64,000 nt of DNA from Arthrobacter sp. DNA4 (GTDB taxonomy: Bacteria; Actinomycetota; Actinomycetes; Actinomycetales; Micrococcaceae). The stretch's first letter is position 1, and every line of letters begins with the position of its first letter. Where the stretch lies: assembly GCF_024362385.1 (NCBI RefSeq), contig NZ_CP101466.1, positions 3,534,001 through 3,598,000 of the forward strand. The letters run 5' to 3'. Under the pieces are notes generated by a model that saw only the letters and a list, made by a program, of their open reading frames with translations, was not told the origin of the DNA and searched no databases. The position numbers and the translations under genes were made by a program. Of this stretch, positions 1 to 7,809 are shown in pieces.

Positions 1-1
1 C

Positions 2-163
2 GTGGTGGAGGTGGCGCAAAAGTCGGGACGGCGGACCGCAGCGACGTTCCTTCCCAGGAACAACACCCAGCGCCTGCTGCGCAGGTGGGTCATCCGCGCA
101 ACCCGCCTGCCCGGCGTCGATCAGTTGGTTGCACACCAAATCCTGCGCAGCATCGCCAAGTAG
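2..163 (+). CDS. C-terminal end of an unidentified protein (partial)
   Basis: An open frame enters from the left edge and ends at TAG 161-163, giving 53 residues that finish ...LVAHQILRSIAK. It is Arg-rich and ends 17 bp before the convergent stop of the M50 gene, which fits a real gene end. The run LLRRWVIRATRLPGVDQLV recalls the C-terminal tails of FAD-dependent monooxygenases, but no cofactor motif lies inside the visible part, so this is only a guess. Confidence 0.45.
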   Translation: MVEVAQKSGRRTAATFLPRNNTQRLLRRWVIRATRLPGVDQLVAHQILRSIAK

Positions 164-180
164 GGCGCGCCCAAGGGCGG

Positions 181-2622
181 TCAGCCCGTGCCGGACGTGG
201 GCTGGGGCGTCGCGCCGGCGCCGGGGTCCACGGTGGGTTCCGTTGTGGGGTAGTCAACGGACGACGTCGGCTGCCCGCCTTCCCCATTCTGCCCGGCCGT
301 CGCCGTGGCCACCCCAGTCGCGGCAGGGTCCGGAGCGAAAGTTTCTGCCGGCGCCCCTGCCGGAGCGGACTGGCCGCCCGAGGCAGCCGAGGAGCTGGGG
401 GTGGGTCCGCCACTGGGGCCGGCCGTCGCAGGAGACGTTGCCCCGGAAGAACCCCCGGCAACCGATGACCCCTTGACGATGGCCGTGATCTGTTCCTTGT
501 ATCCGTTGAGTGTGGTCTGGATGTCGGAGAGCGGCACGTCCTGGAGGTGGCGGCCGTACTCGGCGATTTGCGCCCACAGCGCCTCGAGCTGCTGTTTACT
601 GTCCCCGTCCAGCGGCCCGTCGAGCGTCAGCACCAGCTGGCTGGCCAGGGCGTACGCGAGGCAGTCCAGGCAGTTGTAGTTGGCCGCCTGGGAGAGGTTC
701 TCGGGGACAATCACGTCCGTCTGGCCCACCACCAGCACCACCTGGAACCCCACAGCCACCGCCCCGCAGCCCGAACAGTTGGCGAAGGCATAGGCCTCAT
801 TGGTGGTGGTGACGGGCTGTCCATCCTCGGCCCACACCAGGGCGAAGGCCACGCTGTACTGGACGGAACCGTCGGTGGTGTTCACGGCGAGCGCCTGGTT
901 TCCGTCTCCCTCGGGAGCAGCCGGCCGGTCGAACGGGAACACCCAGGAGGGCGCCGGAGCGGAGGAACCGCCGGCTGACGGCGTCCCGGACGGAGCCGCA
1001 TCCGCCGGCACCAGCACCATGCTCAGCTGGGGGTTGTCCCGGGTCGGTTTGGCCGTGCCGGCAGGCCACAGCGCAACGGTCCGTCCGGACGCTCCCTGTC
1101 GCAGCGCCCCGCCGTCGCGTGCCGGAAGGATCGCCCGGGTGGCGTCACTGAGCGTCCCGCGTTCGTAGGCCTGCACCGGGCGGTACGTCCCGCCGTCGGG
1201 CCACCACGCCCAGGCGAGTCCCGCCAGCAGGACCCCAACGGCGCCCATGGCCACGATCCGCTGGGCAACCTTGCCGCGGGTCTTCTGCCACAAGCCGGTG
1301 ACTAGCTGCCGCAGGAGCCGCACCACGATGTACACCACGCCCAGTACGGGCACAGCGACCACGATGATGGCCAGCGCGCGCACCGTCACGCCCAGGACGT
1401 CGCCCGCAGACAGGCTCGCAGCCAGCGCCTCCTGCTGTTTGCCCACGCTGGCCCACCCTGTGGCCAGCAGCCGCGGCAGGGACAGGACCATCATCACCAT
1501 GCTGAACAGCAGCACCGGCACCGTGACCAGGACCCAGATGGTGACCACGGCCCGGGCCCACGGTTTCAACGCCTTGCTTTCCGGGTTTCCCCACCGCCAC
1601 GGAAGGATCCCCAGAAGGGTCGGCTTGATCCGCTGGAACAGGTCAGGCACCCCGGTGGCGTCGGCCAGGATGTGGTAGCCGTCGTATTTCACCAGCGGGA
1701 TCAGTTGCCGGACCATCTGCAGGATCTGCGTGACCACTACAAGCAGGAGCGCGTCGAAGCCGGTGGCCCACCACAGGCCCATGATGGCCACGGCCACGAT
1801 GGCGTTGAAGTACAGTCCGCCCAGGTCGGTGCGGATCCTGCCGCCGCGGCCCAGCCGGTAGGAGTCCGTGACGTCCGTGAAGAACGCGGGCCACAGCAGG
1901 TACAGCCCGGCGCCCATGGCCCCGGGGGTGGCCCCGCCCTTGCGGGTGGCGGCGGCATGGCCGAATTCGTGGAACCCTGCGGAGAGGATGGTGACCGCGA
2001 GAATCAGCAGCAGGAGGGCAGGCTGCTCGAAGGCCTCATGCGTGGCCGAGCCCAGGCCCTTGACCATGAGCACCCACCAGCATGCGGCAAGGAACGCGGC
2101 CGTCACGGCCACCACGATCAGCGGGTGGAACAGCACGGCGAACGGTGCCGTGATCCTGCGCGTGCGGTCGGGATCGGAAACGACGTAGCGGAACCGCAGG
2201 CCCAGCAGAGGGTTCGCCTTCTTGACCTCCGGCTGGCTGCCGTCGGCACGCCGGAGCAACCCCATCGGCAGCAGCTGGGAGTCCATCAACGTACGGACGT
2301 TGTCCGCGCTGACCAGCCGCCCGGAGCCCTCGCTGACATGCCGGGCGATGGCCTCCAGGTCCCGCGTGCCGTCGGCGCCCTCCAGCACCAGGTACAGAAG
2401 CCGGGTCAGCTGCAGGGTCTGGCCGTCGGCACGGCGCACCAGGGCCGGCGGCTCCCGGTAGCCGGAACCCTCCGCCGTGCCGAGCAGCTGCACACCGTCG
2501 GCCAAGGCAGGAAGGTGGGCGGCCGCCGTCGTGATGGCCTGGCCCGGCGGCTCCTGGGCAGGGGCAGCGGGTGACGACGGCGGGCCCGCCTGGGGAGGCG
2601 TCCCGCCGTGGGTGTGGGTCAT
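181..2622 (-). CDS. Membrane M50-type zinc metalloprotease with PqqD/RRE-like N-terminus
   Basis: 813 residues. Residues 1-35 are Pro/Ala-rich. About 40-125 resemble a PqqD/RiPP-recognition winged helix (PPALVRRADG...LTRLLYLVLEG...). Membrane segments begin near 160. HEFGH at 218-222 is the HExxH zinc site, and DG in KYDGYH (D314) is a candidate third ligand, as in site-2-protease-like M50 enzymes. Several more helices follow up to about 480, then a large extracytoplasmic domain with two CxxC pairs (NCSGC, NCLDC) and a low-complexity Ser/Thr/Pro/Gly tail. M50 proteins of this layout act in RiPP maturation or export, and the RRE-like domain would bind a leader peptide. The gene starts 6 bp after the stop of the repeat-rich small gene at 2629-3297, so the two are surely co-transcribed and that protein is the obvious substrate candidate. 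The substrate is inference. Confidence 0.75.
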   Translation of the reverse strand: MTHTHGGTPPQAGPPSSPAAPAQEPPGQAITTAAAHLPALADGVQLLGTAEGSGYREPPALVRRADGQTLQLTRLLYLVLEGADGTRDLEAIARHVSEGSGRLVSADNVRTLMDSQLLPMGLLRRADGSQPEVKKANPLLGLRFRYVVSDPDRTRRITAPFAVLFHPLIVVAVTAAFLAACWWVLMVKGLGSATHEAFEQPALLLLILAVTILSAGFHEFGHAAATRKGGATPGAMGAGLYLLWPAFFTDVTDSYRLGRGGRIRTDLGGLYFNAIVAVAIMGLWWATGFDALLLVVVTQILQMVRQLIPLVKYDGYHILADATGVPDLFQRIKPTLLGILPWRWGNPESKALKPWARAVVTIWVLVTVPVLLFSMVMMVLSLPRLLATGWASVGKQQEALAASLSAGDVLGVTVRALAIIVVAVPVLGVVYIVVRLLRQLVTGLWQKTRGKVAQRIVAMGAVGVLLAGLAWAWWPDGGTYRPVQAYERGTLSDATRAILPARDGGALRQGASGRTVALWPAGTAKPTRDNPQLSMVLVPADAAPSGTPSAGGSSAPAPSWVFPFDRPAAPEGDGNQALAVNTTDGSVQYSVAFALVWAEDGQPVTTTNEAYAFANCSGCGAVAVGFQVVLVVGQTDVIVPENLSQAANYNCLDCLAYALASQLVLTLDGPLDGDSKQQLEALWAQIAEYGRHLQDVPLSDIQTTLNGYKEQITAIVKGSSVAGGSSGATSPATAGPSGGPTPSSSAASGGQSAPAGAPAETFAPDPAATGVATATAGQNGEGGQPTSSVDYPTTEPTVDPGAGATPQPTSGTG

Positions 2623-2628
2623 CTGCGC

Positions 2629-3297
2629 TTACTGCTGCAGGTCGGACTGCTGGCCGTCAGCAGCGTTGGCCTCGCCGTCGATGTGCTGCGAGATGGTGGC
2701 GCTCTGGTCCGAGATGGCGTACGCCTGGCTGTCGATGGAGCCGATGTTGGCGGCCACGGCCGCGTCGATGGGGGCCGCAACGTTGGCGTTTGCCGCAACG
2801 GCACCATTGATGGGAGCGGCGATGGCGGCGTCGGCGTCAAGGTTGACGTCAACGTTGAGCAGGTTGCCGTTCAGCGCGCCCGCTGTATCGGTCAGCCCAC
2901 CGGTGCTGGTGGGTTCGGAGGCGGTTCCCGTGGAATCCGTGGTTCCGCCGTCGGTGGTGCCGGTGTCAGCGCTGCCGTCGCCCTGGCCGATCACGCTGTC
3001 CTGGGTGGAATCAGCGCTCGCGTCGGCCGTGATGCCCTGGTCAATCGCTGCGTCCTGGCTGGACAAAGCCTGCGCGTCGGAACCGTAGGACAGGATGTTG
3101 GCTGAAGCGGCGGCATCGATGGGCGCGGCCACGTTGGCGTTGGCGGCCACAGCCAGGTCGATCGGGGCCGCAGCGTTGATGCCCAGGTCCAGGTCAGCGT
3201 TCAAGTCCAGGACGGAAGCGACTTCCTTGTCCGGCAAGGCTGTGGCCTGCTCGGACATCAGTTCTTCATCAGTCAGGGGACGCATTTCGTTGTCCAT
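2629..3297 (-). CDS. Acidic Ala/Asp-rich two-repeat protein, possible RiPP-like precursor
   Basis: 222 residues from the ATG at 3297, chosen because GGAGG sits 9 nt upstream; a longer frame to 3393 has no comparable site. There is no signal peptide or membrane segment. Residues 1-30 (MDNEMRPLTDEELMSEQ...) are charged and leader-like. Two imperfect repeats of about 65 residues follow, near 32-100 and 148-212, each containing the block VAANANVAAPIDAA and then a Gln/Ser/Asp stretch. They are joined by a Gly/Thr/Ser-rich linker. Composition is almost free of aromatics, Cys and Lys. It is the first gene of an operon with the PqqD-like/M50 protease. A secreted or cleaved structural peptide fits best. 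It could also be a self-assembling surface protein. I recognise no named family. Confidence 0.65.
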   Translation of the reverse strand: MDNEMRPLTDEELMSEQATALPDKEVASVLDLNADLDLGINAAAPIDLAVAANANVAAPIDAAASANILSYGSDAQALSSQDAAIDQGITADASADSTQDSVIGQGDGSADTGTTDGGTTDSTGTASEPTSTGGLTDTAGALNGNLLNVDVNLDADAAIAAPINGAVAANANVAAPIDAAVAANIGSIDSQAYAISDQSATISQHIDGEANAADGQQSDLQQ

Positions 3298-3441
3298 TAT
3301 GTGAGACCTCCGGTGCCGCGCGGGTGCTCTGCCCCCAGCGGGCAGCCCGCGCCCCACAATGGTAAGCATGATTAGTAGTTTTGCGAAGATCATTCGGGGC
3401 AGCGCAGGCGGGCGTTAAGGTTTGTCGCATAAGTTGAGCCC

Positions 3442-4125
3442 ATGCACCTCTTCATCCTGGCCGCCTCCGCCTCCACGGTCCATCCAGTAACCGGCCTGCT
3501 GCCTGGATGGATGGATCCGAACGAGTTCCTCCGGGACCCGGCCCTGGCCCCGTGGCTGGTCCTGATCGTTTGCGCGTTCCTTTTCGTGGAGACGGGCCTG
3601 CTGGTGGGGTTCTTCCTGCCCGGGGACTCCCTGTTGTTCACGTCCGGTCTGCTGGCGGCAACGGGAACCATCCAGGTCCCCGTCGCGGTTTTGGCGGGCT
3701 CCGCATTTCTTGCCGCGCTCGGCGGGGACCAAACCGGGTACTTCATCGGCAGGAAGGCGGGGCCGGCTGTCTTCAACCGGCCCGGGTCCAGGCTCCTGCG
3801 CGGCGAATACGCTGACAAGGCCCACAACTTCTTCCTCAAATACGGGCGCCGGTCCGTGGTCCTGGCCCGCTTCGTGCCGATTGTGCGGACCTTCCTTCCC
3901 GTTACTGCAGGCGTGGGAAAGATGAGCTACCGGGCCTTCCTTGCGTACAACGCCGTGGGCGCCCTGCTGTGGGGCGTCGGCGTCACCCTCCTGGGTTTCT
4001 GGCTTGGCCGGTACGACTGGATCGGGGCCAACATCGACCTGATATTCGTCGGGATCGTCCTGGCCTCCTTCATCCCGGTGGGCATCGAGCTGCTCAAAAA
4101 CCGGCGGCGGAAACGCAGCCAGTAA
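3442..4125 (+). CDS. DedA family membrane protein
   Basis: 227 residues with several hydrophobic helices. The DedA/VTT signatures are present: an acidic residue and FLPGD near 50-62 (VETGLLVGFFLPGD), and the ARFVPIVRTFLP re-entrant motif at 142-153. DedA proteins are polytopic inner-membrane proteins, many of which flip undecaprenyl phosphate or phospholipids and support proton-motive force and cell-envelope homeostasis. The tail is basic (KNRRRKRSQ). The gene stands alone, divergent from the M50 operon, with about 145 bp between the two starts. Assignment to the family is firm; the lipid substrate is not visible. Confidence 0.9.
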   Translation: MHLFILAASASTVHPVTGLLPGWMDPNEFLRDPALAPWLVLIVCAFLFVETGLLVGFFLPGDSLLFTSGLLAATGTIQVPVAVLAGSAFLAALGGDQTGYFIGRKAGPAVFNRPGSRLLRGEYADKAHNFFLKYGRRSVVLARFVPIVRTFLPVTAGVGKMSYRAFLAYNAVGALLWGVGVTLLGFWLGRYDWIGANIDLIFVGIVLASFIPVGIELLKNRRRKRSQ

Positions 4126-4179
4126 TTCGGAACCGCGGCAGGGTGATCATCCGGGGCGCGGGGTGGGTAAGGTCTGATC

Positions 4180-5103
4180 ATGATCCAGGCCGCGGCCGTG
4201 TCCGCACTGACGTCCTACCATTGGCTGGGGATTCCCATCGCCGCCGCCGGGGCCGTCCTGCTTGCACTGGGTACCCTGTTCCAGCACCGCGCCGTGGGAG
4301 ACCAGCCGGCGGCATCCGGGCGTGCGGCGGGCAGCATGGGCGGCGGACGCCTCCAGGCACTGGTCCGGAAACCGGCATGGCTGGCGGGGACGGCGATGCT
4401 GGGCGCCGCGATCCTGCTCCAGCTCACCAGCCTCCGGTTCTCGCCCCTGATCGTGGTGCAGCCCATCGGTGCCGTGGCACTGGTGGTCACCACGCTCGCC
4501 ACAGCCCGGATGAACCGCCGGCGGCCCGGGCGCCGGGCGCTCACCGCCGTCGCCCTCTGCGTTGGCGGGGTGGGGATCTTCGTTGCCGTGGCGGCGCTGT
4601 CCGCAGAAGACGTGGAGATCAGCGACCGGCACCTGCTGACCATCCTGATCGTCCTCGCCGTGGTCCTGGTGTGCGTCGCCGTGGCCTATCTCCTGTGGCG
4701 GCACAGCTCGCACGCCGTGGTCTTCACCGCCGGCGCCGGGATCCTGTTCGGGTTCGTCGCGGCGCTGGCCAAGACCGTGATCGCCCGGCTGTTCCAGGGC
4801 GACTTCGAATGGCTGTCCCTGACCTGCCTGGCGGGGCTGGTGATTGCCGGCCTGGCCGGCAGCTTCCTGGTCCAGAACGCCCACACCCGGGGATCGCCCG
4901 AGCTCGTGGTCGCCGGGCTGACCGTCATCGACCCGCTCGTCGCCGTCGCGATTGGCATCACCATCCTGGGTGAAGCGGACGCAGCACCGCCGCTGGCCAT
5001 TGTCCTGTTCCTCCTGTCGGGAGCCATCGCCGTCGCCGGAGTCCTGCTGCTGGCCACCGTCAAGAAACCGGCCGCGGTGGAGTCCGGGCACACTCCAGGC
5101 TGA
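4180..5103 (+). CDS. DMT/EamA-like transporter
   Basis: 307 residues, about nine to ten predicted membrane helices in the two-fold arrangement typical of the drug/metabolite transporter superfamily. It opens with TSYHWLGIPIAAAGAVLLA and has the second-half segment LVVAGLTVIDPLVAVAIGI common in actinobacterial DMT proteins. An AAGG box lies just upstream of the ATG. It follows the DedA gene on the same strand with a 54-bp gap, so they may be co-transcribed. Export or uptake of a small metabolite is the usual role; the substrate cannot be read from the sequence. Confidence 0.8.
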   Translation: MIQAAAVSALTSYHWLGIPIAAAGAVLLALGTLFQHRAVGDQPAASGRAAGSMGGGRLQALVRKPAWLAGTAMLGAAILLQLTSLRFSPLIVVQPIGAVALVVTTLATARMNRRRPGRRALTAVALCVGGVGIFVAVAALSAEDVEISDRHLLTILIVLAVVLVCVAVAYLLWRHSSHAVVFTAGAGILFGFVAALAKTVIARLFQGDFEWLSLTCLAGLVIAGLAGSFLVQNAHTRGSPELVVAGLTVIDPLVAVAIGITILGEADAAPPLAIVLFLLSGAIAVAGVLLLATVKKPAAVESGHTPG

Positions 5104-5142
5104 TTCCGGCGGCGCTGGCAAGAAGAGGCCGGAGCCAAGGAC

Positions 5143-5655
5143 CTATCCGTGGCCGCGGACGTACTCTTCAGGGCTGACGTCCTGGGGTTCAATCCCCGCG
5201 GCATGTTGTGACTCGAAAATACTGAAGGCGAGGCCAAGGCGGTGCCGCAGCTCCAAGGATGCGTGCTGCCGAAAATCGGTTAACCCCTCACGTTCTTCCT
5301 CTGCCATGTGGTCGCCGTTGGCTTCATTGGCCTTCGCCACCGCCGCCCACCACTCCGGTGTACCCGTCGGGTGCTTGGAAACGTCAGCGATGGCGTCCCG
5401 GATTTCGTTGTGGTCGTGGATGGCATCGGTGGTTTCGTCCTCGGCGGAGTCTTTTCCACCTGCTCCCTTCCCCAGCTCCAGCAGCTCCGGGTAAAAAAGT
5501 TCCTCTTCCGCCTTGGCATGGACTTCCAGCAGGATGCGCATGCGCTTCCACACCGCGTCCAGGCTGGATGTTTCGCTGGCATGCATTTCATCGAGCAGGG
5601 CGAACAGGCGCCGCTGCTCGTGGTGGTCATTCAAAATCACTTCAACGATGTCCAT
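5143..5655 (-). CDS. Hemerythrin/HHE domain protein
   Basis: 170 residues from the ATG at 5655 (GAGAGGA 6 nt upstream), preferred over an upstream in-frame ATG at 5688. The four-helix HHE cation-binding pattern is clear: H11/H12 (NDHHEQRR), H46 and E50 (EVHAKAEEELFYP), H80/H82 (IHDHNEI) and H116 with E119-E121 (GDHMAEEE). These would bind a diiron centre. Such proteins sense or store oxygen or nitric oxide, or act in oxidative stress; the role here is not defined. The linker near 60-75 (GKGAGGKDSAEDE) is longer and more polar than in minimal HHE proteins. Confidence 0.88.
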   Translation of the reverse strand: MDIVEVILNDHHEQRRLFALLDEMHASETSSLDAVWKRMRILLEVHAKAEEELFYPELLELGKGAGGKDSAEDETTDAIHDHNEIRDAIADVSKHPTGTPEWWAAVAKANEANGDHMAEEEREGLTDFRQHASLELRHRLGLAFSIFESQHAAGIEPQDVSPEEYVRGHG

Positions 5656-5840
5656 GGGGGTCCTCTCGGCGGGCTGGTAGCTATGCACTAATCCTTACCC
5701 TCACCAGTCCTTCTTCCACCAGCGCACCCTGCAAGTGATGGATTCCCAGCGCATTCCCAGCCAGCAACCACGGATGCGGGCCGCCCGGTGGGTACGTCTT
5801 CGCTAAGACGCTGACAAGAACCACGCAGGGAGGACGAGAC

Positions 5841-6905
5841 ATGGACGCACTGCCGCTGGCGGTACTGCTCCTGATTTTCGCCGGTGCCGCGGCGGTGATC
5901 TGGGTGGCCGGCATCCAGCTGTCGAAACAGACGGACGTCCTTGATGACCGGCTCCACCTTGGTTCGGCCCTGGGCGGGCTGATCCTGCTGGCCATCGCCA
6001 CCAACCTGCCGGAGATCGCCATCACCGTCAGCGCTGCCCTGTCCAACAACATCGGCGTGGCGGTGGGAAACATCCTGGGCGGCATCGCCATCCAGACTGT
6101 GGTGCTGGTGATCCTGGACGTTTTTGGAACCAAAGGCACCGATCCGCTCAGCTACAAGGCGGCGTCCCTGACCCTGGTCATCGAAGCCGTCACGGTCATC
6201 GCGGTGCTGGGCGTGGTGATCGCCGGCAGCCAGATGCCGGGCTCGCTGGTGGCGTTGCACCTGACCCCTGCCGCGGTGCTGATCGCCGTGATCTGGATCC
6301 TTGGGCTTGTCCTGGTCCAGCGCTCCCAAAAGGGGCTGCCCTGGCACCAGCAGGGCGACGCCCCGGGCGGGCAGGACGAGCCCAAGGGCCACTCCAAGAA
6401 GAAGGCCGCAGATAAGAACCGGCACATCGGCACGGCTAAGTCAGCCCTGATCTTCGCCGTGGCGGCCCTGGCAACCTTGGGGGCCGGCGTCGTCCTTGAG
6501 CGCAGCGGTGACGCGATCGCCGGGCATATCGGCCTGTCCGGCGTCCTGTTCGGCGCCACTTTCCTGGCCCTGGCCACCTCCCTTCCCGAGATCTCCACCG
6601 GCCTGGCGTCCGTGAAGCAGGGCGACTACAAGCTGGCCTTCAGCGACATTTTCGGCGGCAACGCGTTCCTTCCGGTCCTGTTCCTGGTGGCGGTCCTGAT
6701 CACCGGCAAACCGGTCCTGCCCCAGGCCCAGGCGACGGACATCTACCTCACCGCCGTGGCGATCCTGCTGACCCTGGCCTACCTGCTGGGCCTGCTGTTC
6801 CGTCCGAAGAAGAAGCATCTGGGCATGGGCATGGACTCACTGGTGGTCCTGGTCCTGTACCTCGTGGGCGTTGCCGGACTGTTCGCCGTGGCCACCATGT
6901 CCTGA
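5841..6905 (+). CDS. CaCA-family sodium/calcium-type antiporter
   Basis: 354 residues, about ten helices in two inverted halves split by a charged cytoplasmic loop (about 165-195, Lys/Gly/Gln-rich). Each half carries the cation-coordinating alpha motif: GGLILLAIATNLPEI near 45-59 and FLALATSLPEI near 240, followed by GVAVGNILGG and LAFSDIFGGN. These are the hallmark of Ca2+/cation antiporters. GGAGG lies upstream of the ATG. It is likely an ion exchanger of the cell membrane. Na+, K+ or H+ as counter-ion cannot be decided. Confidence 0.88.
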   Translation: MDALPLAVLLLIFAGAAAVIWVAGIQLSKQTDVLDDRLHLGSALGGLILLAIATNLPEIAITVSAALSNNIGVAVGNILGGIAIQTVVLVILDVFGTKGTDPLSYKAASLTLVIEAVTVIAVLGVVIAGSQMPGSLVALHLTPAAVLIAVIWILGLVLVQRSQKGLPWHQQGDAPGGQDEPKGHSKKKAADKNRHIGTAKSALIFAVAALATLGAGVVLERSGDAIAGHIGLSGVLFGATFLALATSLPEISTGLASVKQGDYKLAFSDIFGGNAFLPVLFLVAVLITGKPVLPQAQATDIYLTAVAILLTLAYLLGLLFRPKKKHLGMGMDSLVVLVLYLVGVAGLFAVATMS

Positions 6906-6923
6906 CCGCCCCAAAGGGACCCG

Positions 6924-7793
6924 TCAGGACGTTTGCGACGCCGCCGCGAACGGATCGAGGTCGGCGAGCGTGAGCGGGTGGGCAGGTTGGTCCGGGAACG
7001 GGAAGGTGCAGGTCACCGCCAGGTCCGCACCAACGTGCACCAGCTCCCCCGGCGCCAGGGGGCGCCAGCCGGGATTGTGGTCCATGGGTTCGGTGGCGAA
7101 GAGGACGGAACGGGCAGCGGAGAGTTCGGTGCTTCGCGAGTGGATCCGGTGGCTCCGCGCATCCAGCGGTGCCGCCGGGGCCGGCTCGGCTGACGGGTCG
7201 CGTTCCAGGATGAACAGCGGGTGGGTTGCCGGGTAGCGGAGCGCCCAGAGGTCGGTGGCGGTGGTGACGATCAGGTTCAGGGCAAGGACGGGAAGCTCGA
7301 CGGCGATCCAGCCCACCGCGCGTGCGATTCCTTCCGTCACGTCCCCGCCAGCGCGCCGGGTCTCAGCGGTGATCAGGGCGAAGAGCCGTTCGCTGTCGGT
7401 CTGGCCCTGCACCAGTTCCGCCACCCCCAGGCCGGTCAGCCGCGCGTCGAGCCGGTCCAGCCCGTGGAAGGCGCCGTTGTGGGCGAACAGCCGCCCGTCC
7501 TGCTCGAACGGGTGCGTGTTCACCAGGGTGTGTGCGCCGGTGCTGGCGTACCGGACGTGGGCCAGGAAGGTGGTGCCCACCAGCTGCCGTGCCTCCCGGG
7601 CAAAGGCGTGGTCCTCCCATGCGGCGAGCGGCCGTTTGCTGACCCGCGCGCCGCCGTCGGCCTCAAACGTGCCGATCCCCGCGCCGTCGGGCTCCCTCCT
7701 GCTCTGCTCGGACAGGCTGTCCGGGGCGTCCAGGAGCCAGAAGGTGGCGCGGACGGGCCGGGACCCCGCGTGGAGCCCGAACAACCGGCACAT
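6924..7793 (-). CDS. Class II glutamine amidotransferase
   Basis: 289 residues. Met is followed by Cys2 (MCRLFGLHAG), the N-terminal nucleophile of Ntn-type glutaminase domains. The early segment PDGAGIGTFE and the later FAHNGAFHG are the expected glutamine-binding landmarks of the YafJ/EgtC-like group. GAGGAG is placed 5 nt before the ATG. The gene begins 16 bp after the stop of the glutamate decarboxylase, so they form an operon that could channel glutamine-derived ammonia and glutamate. EgtC of ergothioneine synthesis belongs to this family, but no egt genes are adjacent, so a specific role is not claimed. Confidence 0.85.
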   Translation of the reverse strand: MCRLFGLHAGSRPVRATFWLLDAPDSLSEQSRREPDGAGIGTFEADGGARVSKRPLAAWEDHAFAREARQLVGTTFLAHVRYASTGAHTLVNTHPFEQDGRLFAHNGAFHGLDRLDARLTGLGVAELVQGQTDSERLFALITAETRRAGGDVTEGIARAVGWIAVELPVLALNLIVTTATDLWALRYPATHPLFILERDPSAEPAPAAPLDARSHRIHSRSTELSAARSVLFATEPMDHNPGWRPLAPGELVHVGADLAVTCTFPFPDQPAHPLTLADLDPFAAASQTS

Positions 7794-7809
7794 GGATGCT
7801 CCTCACAAG

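Noticed and set aside
1672..2574. 300-codon plus-strand open frame
   Set aside because: Antisense to the well-supported M50 gene. Its Gln/Arg/His-rich composition is the usual shadow of a high-GC gene.
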